Origin: Robiginitalea sp. SC105
Lineage (GTDB): Bacteria; Bacteroidota; Bacteroidia; Flavobacteriales; Flavobacteriaceae
Reading direction: 5' to 3'
DNA length: 64,000 nt
Assembly (NCBI RefSeq): GCF_014243345.1
Contig: NZ_JACLZF010000001.1
Span: 806,001-870,000 of the forward strand
In this document: piece by piece, positions 8,730 through 17,185 of the stretch
Layout of the letters: each line of letters starts with the position of its first letter
How positions within the stretch are numbered: the first letter of the stretch is position 1
Program-made: the position numbers and the translations under genes
The notes under the pieces: generated by a model
Told to the model about the DNA's origin: nothing
The model's database searches: none
The model's input: the letters and a program-made list of their open reading frames with translations, nothing else

Positions 8730-11564
8730 TTAGAATTTATAGGCGAGGGTAAGACCCAGGTTTACCCCCCAGTTGTATTGGCGTATGATTACATCACCGA
8801 TTCCGATGTTTTCTCTCACAAAGGAGATATCCGGGTTCAAAAGGTTTTTGGCGCTCAGGTTGACCTCCAGGTGCTCCCCGATCTCGTTCTGCCAGACAAA
8901 GTCCAGCGTGGGTACGGCCTTTTCCACGATATTTCCGAGGCTACCGGCCCCGAGAGAAAAGATCCGGTCCGAGAAGTAGGAGAATACCAGGGTTGCCTTG
9001 GGGCGGTAATTCCCGAATACCGGGCTGAAGTTCAGGTCCGAGTTGATCACAAAGGGGGAGGCCCCTTCCAGTTCGTCCGAATCCCGGTCAAAAGAGGTGC
9101 CGAAGGTATTCCGTTCCCCGGCAGGGATATCCTGCAGGTCCTGGCTGGTATAGTTGTACGCGGCATTCACCCCGGCGGACAGCACGCTGTTCTCCTCGGC
9201 ATCCGACAGGATCGTCTTGCGGAATTCCACCTCAAAGCCCAGGATGTCTGCCTTGTCGCCGGTGCGGAAGTACCGCTGGGTCCCTGTGGCATCGGCTGCA
9301 ACAACCCGGTTGATGGGATCCTTGATGGTCTTTGCAAAGGCGGTCAGGGATAAGATCTCTCCTCGGGAGATAAACCATTCGTATTTCAGGTCAAAGTTGT
9401 AGACATCCGAATAGGTGGCTCCAGAGCCGTCCAGCCCCCCCAGGAGGTCTGGGTTCCCACCGATCCGCTGGGTGACGGATTCATACACAAACGGGGCAAC
9501 CTCCTTGAATTCGGGGAAGGAAGCGGTTTTACTGAAGGAGAATCGCAGGTTGGCATCCTCGCTCAGCGCGTAGCGCACGTTCAGGGAAGGCACAAATATG
9601 TTCTCGTAGGCTTCCCGGAAGCCCGGGTCATCCGGCCGGATGTTGATCACGTCGTAGCTGACCTGCTGGGAGAAGGATTCCAGGCGGATTCCGGGGACCA
9701 CCAGCCATTTTTCGCTCGGGGTCCATTGCAGGTTCACAAAACCGGCGTGGATGTTCAGGTTCCCCTTGTAGGTGTTTTCCGGGAGTCCCGGCCGGTTGCG
9801 GTTGCCGATGTCGTTGTTGATCGGATTCAGCACCAGCAGGTCCCAGAGGCCGCTGCCTTCGGGGATGTTGATGTTCGTAACGTTAAAAATACTGTTCAGG
9901 TTGTTCACATCGGTTACAGGGGTGCCCGCCCGGTCCTGGATTTCATACCCGTACCGGATACTGTTGAAGCGACGTTCCTTCCGCCGGCCGTTATACCCGA
10001 ATCCAATGGCTACCTTTTCGGAAGCCTTGTACCCCAGGTTGAGGTAGCTGTTCAGCTCGTCATCCTCGATGCTCTGGAAAAACCGCTGGTTGTCGAAGGG
10101 GATGTTGGTGTAGAAAACCGGGTTGGTGGCCGGGTCGTTGTCCAGGGCCAGCTGGTAATTCTCCAGGGTAATCCGCTTCCGGTCCGGTTCGTCGGAGAAC
10201 ACCTTGTTGAAACCGGTCCCCCAGTCCAGGGTCCATTTGTCGTTAAAACTGTGTTGCCCGTTCAGCTGGTTTACAAAGATCATGTCCTGGTTGAACTGTA
10301 CGTTCATCACGTAAAAGCCCTGGTCGGTATCGATGATGGCGTCCCGGTTGGTCCCCTGCCCGTTGACCCCGTAGTAGCCGACGGCGTCGGTGGCGCTGTT
10401 TATGAACAGGCTGGTGAAATTCACCTTGTGGTAGGGGTTGATCCGGTAGGTGAGGTTGCCGAGCAGGGTGGTGTTGGTGGAGTAGCTGTATTCATTCACC
10501 GTGGGGAAATCCACCTTCAGCACGTTCGTAAAGTCCCTGGCAGGGCCTTCCAGGAAAGAATAGCCGCTGTCAAAGCTTCCTGAAACAAAGGTGCTCAGGC
10601 GGGATTCCTCCCCTACATTCCAGGAGTAGCCGGCTTCCAGGGAGCCGTTCAGGTTAACCGGGTCCCAGGCGGGTTGCGGGTCCACGCCGTGGGAAAGCAC
10701 CACGGCAAACGGGTCGTTGTCGTACCGGTTGTAGAACCCATAGGCGCTTGGGCCTTCCGACCGGACAAAATCCAGCCCGGCGGCATTGGTGTTGAGGCCG
10801 GTTCCCGTGGAAATTTTCAGGTAGCCGTCCCCGTTGTATTCTTTGGAACTCACATTGACGTTACCTGCGGCAAAATCCGAGTAAAAGGCTGCCGAGTAGG
10901 CTTTACTGACCGCCACGTTCTCGATGATACCCGAAGTAAAGAGGTTCAGGTCGATGTTCTTTTTGTTCACATCGTTGGAGGGCAGGGACAGCCCGTTCAT
11001 GGTTGTATTCTGGTAGCGGTCGCCCAGGCCCCGGACATATACCTCGTCCGATCCCTGTTGTTTGGAGATCCCGGCGATCTGTGAGACCGCGGCAGCTGCG
11101 TCGTCAATACCCTTCCGGGCAAGGGCTTCGGCACTGATGGCCTCCTCGATGACAACCGCTTTTTTCTGCTGAAGCAAAAGGGCGATTTCAGAATCCCGGG
11201 AGGCCGACGTAGTCACCACGACTTCATCCAGGGCAACCCCTTGGTTGGCAGCCATCGGGACATTTACCTCGGTTACCTTGCCGGCTTCAACTGACACATC
11301 GGGGATCTCAACCGTTTCGTATCCGAGGAAACTAAAGACCAGGGTATAGCTGCCGGGCTCCAGGTTGGTGATTTCGTAGAGGCCATCAAAATCGGACGTG
11401 GTCCCCTTGGTGGTCCCTTTAACCAGGATATTGGCAAACGGCAGAGGTTCATCGTTCATCTCGCGGTCGGTCAGCAAACCCACAACGGTTCCCGTATTTT
11501 GGGCTACTGCACTGAATCCGGCCAGGAAGATGAGTGCGATCAGGAATTTTTTCATTTTCTGCAT
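8730..11564 (-). CDS. TonB-dependent receptor with carboxypeptidase-regulatory-like N-domain
   Basis: A 944-residue outer-membrane active transporter. Order: signal peptide ending at AVAQ, a carboxypeptidase-regulatory-like beta domain (about residues 25-110, GTVVGLLTDREMNDEPLPFANILVKG), plug domain (about 120-240, with DEVYVRGLGDRYQNTTMNGLSLPS), then a 22-strand-type barrel ending in LAYKF. It starts with ATG at 11564; a second ATG three codons on is equally possible. It is the first gene of a two-gene unit with the beta-helix lipoprotein. A box at 11658-11675 nearly identical to one before the phosphate porin suggests shared, probably phosphate-responsive, control. No heme or siderophore motif was recognised. 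Confidence 0.92.
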   Translation of the reverse strand: MQKMKKFLIALIFLAGFSAVAQNTGTVVGLLTDREMNDEPLPFANILVKGTTKGTTSDFDGLYEITNLEPGSYTLVFSFLGYETVEIPDVSVEAGKVTEVNVPMAANQGVALDEVVVTTSASRDSEIALLLQQKKAVVIEEAISAEALARKGIDDAAAAVSQIAGISKQQGSDEVYVRGLGDRYQNTTMNGLSLPSNDVNKKNIDLNLFTSGIIENVAVSKAYSAAFYSDFAAGNVNVSSKEYNGDGYLKISTGTGLNTNAAGLDFVRSEGPSAYGFYNRYDNDPFAVVLSHGVDPQPAWDPVNLNGSLEAGYSWNVGEESRLSTFVSGSFDSGYSFLEGPARDFTNVLKVDFPTVNEYSYSTNTTLLGNLTYRINPYHKVNFTSLFINSATDAVGYYGVNGQGTNRDAIIDTDQGFYVMNVQFNQDMIFVNQLNGQHSFNDKWTLDWGTGFNKVFSDEPDRKRITLENYQLALDNDPATNPVFYTNIPFDNQRFFQSIEDDELNSYLNLGYKASEKVAIGFGYNGRRKERRFNSIRYGYEIQDRAGTPVTDVNNLNSIFNVTNINIPEGSGLWDLLVLNPINNDIGNRNRPGLPENTYKGNLNIHAGFVNLQWTPSEKWLVVPGIRLESFSQQVSYDVINIRPDDPGFREAYENIFVPSLNVRYALSEDANLRFSFSKTASFPEFKEVAPFVYESVTQRIGGNPDLLGGLDGSGATYSDVYNFDLKYEWFISRGEILSLTAFAKTIKDPINRVVAADATGTQRYFRTGDKADILGFEVEFRKTILSDAEENSVLSAGVNAAYNYTSQDLQDIPAGERNTFGTSFDRDSDELEGASPFVINSDLNFSPVFGNYRPKATLVFSYFSDRIFSLGAGSLGNIVEKAVPTLDFVWQNEIGEHLEVNLSAKNLLNPDISFVRENIGIGDVIIRQYNWGVNLGLTLAYKF

Positions 11565-11640
11565 TGAATTTCGGTGGCAAAGAACGCTATGGGTTGTAAG
11601 GTTCGGGTTAGCTGGGGATTAAACCTTTATTGCCTTACTG

Positions 11641-11675
11641 TTAGCGGAACGTTACCGTATTAAGCCAGTGTTAAC
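11641..11675 (-). promoter_or_regulatory. PHO-box-like direct repeats upstream of the TonB receptor
   Basis: TTA-containing half-sites start at 11641, 11652, 11660 and 11671, with two pairs spaced 11 bp. TATTAAGCCAGTGTTAAC (11658-11675) differs from the porin-upstream box at 6721-6738 at two of 18 positions, with the same orientation to the gene. It lies about 95-110 bases before the receptor ATG and also precedes the divergent dgt gene by about 65 bases. Regulator identity inferred. Confidence 0.5.
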
Positions 11676-11739
11676 GGCAGGAAAAGTCCGTATCGGGCGC
11701 CTGAAAAAAGTTTTATCTTGCAGCCTTACGAAAACCGTT

Positions 11740-13089
11740 ATGATGCAGTGGGAGCGGCTGTTGTCGCTAAAAAGGCAGGGGGATACCCATAAGCGCCTGA
11801 GGAAGGAACAGGACGAGACCCGCCTGGGGTTCGAGGTGGACTACGACCGGATCATTTTCTCCCCCTATTTCCGGAGCCTGCAGGACAAAACACAGGTAAT
11901 CCCCCTTTCCAAGACCGATTTTGTGCACACCCGGCTGACCCACAGCCTGGAGGTTTCCGTGGTCGGTCGTAGCCTGGGCCGCCTGGCGGGCTCCCAGGTG
12001 CTGGGAAACCATCCCTACCTCTCGGAGGTCCACGGGTACCGCTTCAACGATTTTGGTGCGATCGTCGCCGCCGCGGCCCTGGCCCACGACATCGGCAACC
12101 CACCCTTTGGCCATAGCGGGGAGCAGGCCATCGGCGCCTTCTTCAGCCACGGCCCGGGAAGGAAGTACCAGGACGCCCTGACGGAAAAGGAATATGAGGA
12201 CCTGCTCCGGTTTGAAGGGAATGCCCATGGGTTCCGCCTGCTGACTGCCTCCCGGGAGGGGATCCCCGGCGGGCTCCGCCTTAGCTATGCCACCCTGGGG
12301 GCCTTTATGAAATACCCCAAGGAATCCCTGCCCAGGCGGCCCATCCGGCATATCGCCGCCAAGAAATACGGGTTTTTCCAGTCGGATACCGGAAGTTTCG
12401 AGGAGGTGGCCGGGGAGCTGGGCCTGCTTGAACTCGGCAAGGGCCCGGACCGGTTTTTCTGCCGGCACCCCCTGACCTACCTGGTGGAGGCGGCGGACGA
12501 TATCTGCTACACCATCATCGATTTCGAGGACGGGATCAACCTGGGGCTCATCCCCGAGGACTTTGCCCTGGAATACCTGATCAAACTGGTCAGCGAAGGG
12601 ATCAACACCGAAAAATACCGTGCGATCCCCTCCATGCAGGACCGCCTGGGCTATTTGCGCGCCATCGCCATCAATTCCCTGGTCCGGGACGCCGTGCGGG
12701 TATTCATGGAAAACGAGGAGGCTATCCTCAAGGGGGAATTCCCAATGGCCCTGCTGGATCAGAGCCGTTACAAAGCCCAGATTTCCGACATCATCGATCT
12801 CAGCGTGGAACGGATTTACAAATCCCCGGAAGTGGTGGAGAAGGAGGTTGCCGGATACGCCATCCTGTCGGATATCCTGGAAGTGGTTACCGGGGCCCTG
12901 GTCCGCCAGCTGGAAGGCGGCGGTTCCGCCTACGACGGGCTGATCCTGCAATTACTGCCGGAAACCATCCGCCTTGGGGAGGCCCGAACGGTTTATGACA
13001 AGCTCCTGCAGGCGTGTTCCTATGTCGCCTCCCTTTCGGACGGGGCGGCCGTCCACCTGCACAACAAGATCACAGGCAAACAGCTTTGA
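11740..13089 (+). CDS. dgt: Deoxyguanosinetriphosphate triphosphohydrolase (dGTPase, HD superfamily)
   Basis: Hydrolyses dGTP to deoxyguanosine and triphosphate, keeping dNTP pools balanced. HD-domain signatures are present: FSPYFRSLQDKTQVIPL, then THSLEVSVVGR and the metal-binding pair in ALAHDIGNPPFGHSGE. The 449-residue form starting at the ATG at 11740 (or the adjacent ATG at 11743) fits the family; the frame is open to 11668 but those residues look like untranslated leader. It is divergent from the TonB receptor and convergent with the DUF3078 gene. Confidence 0.93.
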   Translation: MMQWERLLSLKRQGDTHKRLRKEQDETRLGFEVDYDRIIFSPYFRSLQDKTQVIPLSKTDFVHTRLTHSLEVSVVGRSLGRLAGSQVLGNHPYLSEVHGYRFNDFGAIVAAAALAHDIGNPPFGHSGEQAIGAFFSHGPGRKYQDALTEKEYEDLLRFEGNAHGFRLLTASREGIPGGLRLSYATLGAFMKYPKESLPRRPIRHIAAKKYGFFQSDTGSFEEVAGELGLLELGKGPDRFFCRHPLTYLVEAADDICYTIIDFEDGINLGLIPEDFALEYLIKLVSEGINTEKYRAIPSMQDRLGYLRAIAINSLVRDAVRVFMENEEAILKGEFPMALLDQSRYKAQISDIIDLSVERIYKSPEVVEKEVAGYAILSDILEVVTGALVRQLEGGGSAYDGLILQLLPETIRLGEARTVYDKLLQACSYVASLSDGAAVHLHNKITGKQL

Positions 13090-13158
13090 GGCACTTTTTT
13101 AAGGCACTTTGGTTTTTCCGACAGGCCCGCAGCCCACTAGACGGATTATTTTCCCCCC

Positions 13159-13182
13159 TTAGAACTTGTATTAGAACTTGTA
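13159..13182. repeat. Perfect 12-bp tandem duplication at the DUF3078 gene end
   Basis: ttagaacttgta occurs twice in a row (13159-13170 and 13171-13182). On the minus strand this is TACAAGTTCTAA twice, so the last three codons (Y-K-F) and the stop are followed by an exact copy of themselves outside the gene. A simple slippage duplication of the gene end. Confidence 0.95.
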
Positions 13183-14268
13183 ATTGATCCCGATGCCCAG
13201 TTGCTGTCGGAACTGGGTTCGGGGGGAGCCCGCGTCGATCACCGTCCCGTCCGGGGCTTCCACCCGGTCAAAGAGGATGTCGTCATCGTAGATCAGGTGG
13301 GTCAGGATGCTTGCGTTGATGAATTCGTTCACCTTGAAATCGAATTTGAGCTGCCAGTCTACATCCACATTGCCAAAGACCCGGAGGTAATCCGTATAGA
13401 GCGACAGGTTGTGGTTCAGGATGATGTTTTCCGAAACCGGGAACTCCCATTTATGGGTGACCAGGAAACCGAGCTCCGCAAAGAGGTTGGACCCTTCTTG
13501 CAGCACATTGCCCTGGGCATCCAGTATGGCTTTCCGGACCCCGAAGGCCCCGTTGTTGGCCAGCGTCTGGTCCAGGACAAAGGTCCCCTTGAAGGTCAGG
13601 GGCGAAATATACAGGTTGAATTCCTGCCACTCGGGGATATACGAGGTACCTGCCCCCAGGAAGAGGTAGCCCGGGGCCATGAAGCGCGAGATAGGCTGGG
13701 AGCGGTCGGGGTATTTGAAACCGTCGGCGAACTGGGTGTTGAAATTTACCTTTACCGAATAGTACCAGCTGCTGATGGTATCCCGCCGGTAACCGACAGT
13801 GCTGCTGAAACGGATGGCATCGTCCGTTTTCCGCCATTTTCGCCCTTCCTGGGCGTTCCAGCCAAAGCGGAGCTCCAGGTCGTTGTCCCACTGGAAATAG
13901 CGGAATTTGTAGTTCCGTTCAAAGTAGAGTTTCCCGAGGGCGGAAACTGCGTTGTCACCCCCGGCATTCCAGTTGACGAAGGCCACTTCGCTTAGCTGCA
14001 ATCCGAATTCGTTTTTCGATTCCCAGAAGGAAGGCACCCGGAAGCGCTTTTTCCGCTTCAGCAGGGGTTTGGTATCCTTGAAGGAGATGATCGGGTTGGT
14101 CAGGTTCACGCCCCGGGGGATGATCCGGATGGGATACTGGTTGGTCCGGATCACCAGGGTGTCGGTCGGGATGTCGGCTGGGGGGATACTGTCCTGCCCG
14201 AAGGATAGGCCCGTGAACAGGAGGCATGCGATGCCCACCAGCAGTTTTTGAGCACTGCTCTCAGTCAT
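13171..14268 (-). CDS. DUF3078 family outer-membrane-like protein
   Basis: A 365-residue exported protein, typical of the Bacteroidota DUF3078 family: signal peptide (LLVGIACLLFTGLSFGQ), SFWESKNEFGLQLSEVAFVNWNAGGDNAVSALGKLYFERNY, and alternating aromatic strands up to a C-terminal NYKF, consistent with a beta-barrel. The role is unknown. The ATG overlaps the dxs stop by 8 bases, so it is translated from the dxs message. A DUF3078-dxs pairing suggests co-expression but no direct role in isoprenoid synthesis is implied. Confidence 0.88.
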   Translation of the reverse strand: MTESSAQKLLVGIACLLFTGLSFGQDSIPPADIPTDTLVIRTNQYPIRIIPRGVNLTNPIISFKDTKPLLKRKKRFRVPSFWESKNEFGLQLSEVAFVNWNAGGDNAVSALGKLYFERNYKFRYFQWDNDLELRFGWNAQEGRKWRKTDDAIRFSSTVGYRRDTISSWYYSVKVNFNTQFADGFKYPDRSQPISRFMAPGYLFLGAGTSYIPEWQEFNLYISPLTFKGTFVLDQTLANNGAFGVRKAILDAQGNVLQEGSNLFAELGFLVTHKWEFPVSENIILNHNLSLYTDYLRVFGNVDVDWQLKFDFKVNEFINASILTHLIYDDDILFDRVEAPDGTVIDAGSPRTQFRQQLGIGINYKF

Positions 14269-16033
14269 GCGTCAGGTTGTTTAAAGTCCGGAGCAGGGAT
14301 GTGCTGTCCAGCCCCAGCTCCGCATAGAGTTCTTCAATGGTCGCGTGCTCCGGGAAACGGTCTGGAATCCCGAGCCGGTGCACCCGGCCGGAATATTCCA
14401 TCCCGGACAACACCTCCAGTACCGCACTGCCGAAGCCGCCTTCCAGGCAGCCGTCCTCCAGGGTAACCACCTGCCGGTAGCCTCCGGCAATCTCCTGCAG
14501 GGCTTCCCGGTCCAGGGGTTTGGCAAACCGGAAGTCGTAATGCCCGAAGGCCCCGGGGGTTTCCACCTTTTCCAAAACCTCGCTGACCGTCTGGCCGATG
14601 GGCCCCAGGGACAGCACTGCGATCGCGGAACCTTCCTGCAATTTCCGTGCCTTTCCTACTGCCACTTCCCGGAAGGGGCCCTGCCAGTCGGGATGCCTGC
14701 TGTAACCCCGGGGATACCGGATGGCGATGGGGCCCCCGGGGTTGAGTTGGGCGGTATAGAGCATGTCCCGCAGCTCCCGGTTGTCCATGGGGGCCATCAG
14801 GATCATCCCCGGGATACACCGGAGGAAGGCGATGTCGTAGATCCCATGGTGGGTGGGGCCGTCCTGCCCCACAAGCCCGGCCCGGTCCAGGCAAAAGACC
14901 ACGGGGAGGCCCTGCAGGGCCACATCGTGGATCACCTGGTCGTAGGCCCGCTGGAGGAAGGTCGAGTAGATGGCGCAGAATGGGATGAGGCCGTCGGCGG
15001 CCATCCCCGCCGAGAGGGTAACGGCATGTTGTTCCGCAATGCCCACGTCAAAGGCCCGGTCGGGGAATTCCTCCATCAGGTATTTCAGGGAGCTGCCCGT
15101 GGGCATGGCCGGGGTGATCCCGACGATCCGGGGGTTCATCTTTGCGAGTTCCACCAGGGTATGGCCAAAGACATCCTGGTATTTGGGGCCGCGGCCAGGG
15201 TCGTTTTCACGGCGGACCAGGTCCCCGGTATACTTGTCAAAGCGGCCCGGGGCATGGTAGGTCACCTGGTTTTCCTCCGCCTGGCGGAGGCCCTTTCCTT
15301 TTGTGGTTACCAGATGCAGCAGCTTGGGACCCGGCTGGGATTTAAGGGCCTGCAGCTGCCCGACCAGGCCGGGCAGGTCATGGCCGTCCACCGGCCCGGT
15401 ATACTGGAAGTTGAGGCTTTCGAACAGGTTTTCGGTTGCCGAGCGGCCGGCCTTGACCTGGGTAAGGTACTCCTTGAGTGCGCCCACGCTGGGGTCGATG
15501 CCTATGGCGTTGTCGTTCAGTACGATCAACAGGTCCGTGCCCGAAACCCCGATATGGTTCAGGGCCTCAAAAGCCATCCCCCCGGCAATGGAAGCATCCC
15601 CGATCACTGCGATATGTTTCCGGGCGGTATCCCCGCGCAACTTTGCGGAAAGGGCCATCCCGAGCAGTGCCGACAGGGAGGTGGAGGCGTGCCCGGTCCC
15701 GAAGGCATCATACGGGCTTTCGTCCCTTTTGGGGAACCCGCTGATACCCCCCTTCTGGCGGTTGGTATGGAACTCCCCCCGCCTCCCGGTCAGGATCTTG
15801 TGGCCGTAGGCCTGGTGGCCCACATCCCAGATGAGCCGGTCTTCCGGGGTATTGAAAACGTAGTGCAGGGCCAGGGTGAGCTCCACCACTCCCAGGCTGG
15901 CGCCCAGGTGCCCTTCCTTGACGGACAGCACATCGATGATAAAGGCCCGGAGTTCGGCCGCAAGTTCGGTAAGCCGGTCTTGGGGAAGCTTTCTGAGGTC
16001 GGTCGGGTCTGTTATTTGGTCCAGCAGGTTCAT
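14261..16033 (-). CDS. dxs: 1-deoxy-D-xylulose-5-phosphate synthase
   Basis: Condenses pyruvate and glyceraldehyde-3-phosphate with thiamine diphosphate, the first step of the MEP isoprenoid pathway; this supplies the prenyl synthase and carotenoid genes elsewhere in the window. The 590-residue protein is slightly shorter than usual (about 620). Visible features: WDVGHQAYGHKILTGR, the TPP/Mg motif GDASIAGGMAFEALNHIG...NDN, and GIAEQHAVTLSAGMA. The frame stays open to 16354, but that part is antisense to tadA; the ATG at 16033, 9 bases after a TACCTTTG element, is the proper start (MNLLDQITDPTDLRKLP). Confidence 0.95.
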   Translation of the reverse strand: MNLLDQITDPTDLRKLPQDRLTELAAELRAFIIDVLSVKEGHLGASLGVVELTLALHYVFNTPEDRLIWDVGHQAYGHKILTGRRGEFHTNRQKGGISGFPKRDESPYDAFGTGHASTSLSALLGMALSAKLRGDTARKHIAVIGDASIAGGMAFEALNHIGVSGTDLLIVLNDNAIGIDPSVGALKEYLTQVKAGRSATENLFESLNFQYTGPVDGHDLPGLVGQLQALKSQPGPKLLHLVTTKGKGLRQAEENQVTYHAPGRFDKYTGDLVRRENDPGRGPKYQDVFGHTLVELAKMNPRIVGITPAMPTGSSLKYLMEEFPDRAFDVGIAEQHAVTLSAGMAADGLIPFCAIYSTFLQRAYDQVIHDVALQGLPVVFCLDRAGLVGQDGPTHHGIYDIAFLRCIPGMILMAPMDNRELRDMLYTAQLNPGGPIAIRYPRGYSRHPDWQGPFREVAVGKARKLQEGSAIAVLSLGPIGQTVSEVLEKVETPGAFGHYDFRFAKPLDREALQEIAGGYRQVVTLEDGCLEGGFGSAVLEVLSGMEYSGRVHRLGIPDRFPEHATIEELYAELGLDSTSLLRTLNNLTHD

Positions 16034-16042
16034 CTGTGCAGG

Positions 16043-16050
16043 CAAAGGTA
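16043..16050 (-). promoter_or_regulatory. -7 element of dxs
   Basis: TACCTTTG on the minus strand (CAAAGGTA on the + strand), a perfect match to TAnnTTTG, 9 bases before the dxs ATG. No convincing -33 TTG was found at the right spacing. It supports the 16033 start and a very short leader. Confidence 0.55.
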
Positions 16051-16096
16051 CTGCAATTTGAAAATTGGAGCTGCAGGGGAATGCGTGCATAAATTG

Positions 16097-16104
16097 TATT
16101 TTTG
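16097..16104 (+). promoter_or_regulatory. -7 element of tadA
   Basis: TATTTTTG, a perfect TAnnTTTG match, ends only 5 bases before the tadA ATG at 16110. If active, the transcript would begin at or next to the start codon, i.e. be leaderless. Confidence 0.5.
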
Positions 16105-16109
16105 GCCGT

Positions 16110-16559
16110 ATGGAATTGATACTTGACGATGCCTTCTTTATGCGCAAGGCCATCCAGGAGGCCGAACTGGCTTTTGAACTGGGGGAGGTGCCCGTAGGCG
16201 CGGTCATTGCCGTAAGGGACCGGGTCATTGCCAGGGCCCATAACCTCACCGAAAAGCTCAACGACGTGACGGCCCACGCCGAGATGCAGGCGATTACCGC
16301 TGCGGCTAATTTCCTGGGAGGGAAATATTTAAATGAATGCACCCTGTATGTCACCCTGGAGCCCTGCCAGATGTGTGCCGGCGCCCTTTACTGGAGCCAG
16401 GTGTCCCGGGTGGTTTACGCTGCATCTGACCCGCAACGGGGGTTTACGGCCATGGGGGGGAAGCTGCACCCGAAAACCCAGCTTTCCGGGGGTATCCTGG
16501 AAGCGGAAGCTGCCGCTTTGCTCAAGCGGTTCTTTATCGAAAGGCGGAATTTGAACTGA
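16110..16559 (+). CDS. tadA: tRNA-specific adenosine deaminase (A34 to inosine)
   Basis: Zinc deaminase that converts wobble adenosine 34 to inosine in tRNA-Arg(ACG). The 149-residue protein has the HAEMQAI motif (catalytic Glu, zinc His) and EPCQMCAGALYWSQV (two zinc Cys). A TTG-initiated frame extends to 16065, but the ATG at 16110 gives the normal family N terminus (MELILDDAFFMRKAIQEAELA). It is divergent from dxs across 76 bases and convergent with the cold shock gene. Confidence 0.93.
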   Translation: MELILDDAFFMRKAIQEAELAFELGEVPVGAVIAVRDRVIARAHNLTEKLNDVTAHAEMQAITAAANFLGGKYLNECTLYVTLEPCQMCAGALYWSQVSRVVYAASDPQRGFTAMGGKLHPKTQLSGGILEAEAAALLKRFFIERRNLN

Positions 16560-16576
16560 CTGCCTGGATTCCGGGC

Positions 16577-16607
16577 AAAAAAAAACACCGCGCCAGGGGC
16601 GCGGTGT
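16577..16607 (-). terminator. Terminator of the cold shock gene
   Basis: 10-bp stem acaccgcgcc (16585-16594) / ggcgcggtgt (16598-16607) with loop agg; on the minus strand it is followed by nine T. It lies 26 bases downstream of the cold shock gene stop and only about 20 bases after the convergent tadA stop. Confidence 0.92.
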
Positions 16608-16633
16608 GAGCTCGTCTTCAAAATAAAATATAG

Positions 16634-16828
16634 CTAGCCGATTACATGCACGTCGGCCGCAACCATTCCTTTGCGTCCTTCCGTTTCCTGATATTCTACT
16701 TTGTCTCCCTGATTCAGCACCAGGCCGTCAAGGGCGGTGGCGTGAACAAAGATGTCCCTTCCGGTGTCATCGTTGGTGATGAATCCATAACCTTTGGATT
16801 CATTGAAAAATTTAACAGTTCCAGTCAT
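16634..16828 (-). CDS. CspA-family cold shock protein
   Basis: A 64-residue single OB-fold RNA/ssDNA chaperone. It carries both RNA-binding motifs, KGYGFIT (RNP1, residues 12-18) and DIFVH (RNP2, residues 25-29), and the usual GTVKFFNESKG start. The length is typical. It has a dedicated terminator and an A-rich upstream stretch (16829-16918) that would form a long, weakly structured leader, as in many csp genes; cold induction is inferred. Confidence 0.96.
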   Translation of the reverse strand: MTGTVKFFNESKGYGFITNDDTGRDIFVHATALDGLVLNQGDKVEYQETEGRKGMVAADVHVIG

Positions 16829-16918
16829 TTAAAAAAAAATTAATAGTAATAAAAGTAGTACGAAGGTAAAAGAAAATCCAATATCCGCCTTAAAGGCAGA
16901 ATGAGAAATTTTCAAAAA

Positions 16919-17185
16919 TTACTGGTTTTCAGTCGTTTTCTTCCGGTTTTCACGCATTTCGCGGATTTTTTGGTCCGTAAGCATGTAATCCTTCAAATTC
17001 TTGCCCCGGGATTCCGAGACCAGGAATAGGGGCATGGCCAGGAGGAAAAGGCCTACCACCCCGAAGCCGATCAGCTTGTTGGCGGTAACGGGGGCTTCCT
17101 CCATCAGGGTGAAACCGTAGATGATGCCGGCCGCAGAGGCCAGGACAATCAACAGGACCAGGTAGCGCATCAGTTTTCGCATCAC
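16919..17185 (-). CDS. Small two-helix membrane protein
   Basis: An 88-residue protein with two hydrophobic helices (about residues 7-27 and 38-56) and a basic, charged C-terminal tail (KDYMLTDQKIREMRENRKKT). Its start overlaps the end of the CLC channel gene by 4 bases (ATGA type), so it is co-translated with it. Function not recognised; an accessory or unrelated membrane protein. The coupling is what suggests a link to the channel. Confidence 0.8.
   Translation of the reverse strand: MMRKLMRYLVLLIVLASAAGIIYGFTLMEEAPVTANKLIGFGVVGLFLLAMPLFLVSESRGKNLKDYMLTDQKIREMRENRKKTTENQ

Noticed and set aside
14345-16126. 593-residue + strand frame antisense to dxs
   Set aside because: Composition artefact of the GC-rich opposite strand; dxs has complete motifs.
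16034-16354. N-terminal extension of dxs by 107 residues
   Set aside because: It is antisense to tadA; the family start and a promoter box are at 16033/16043.
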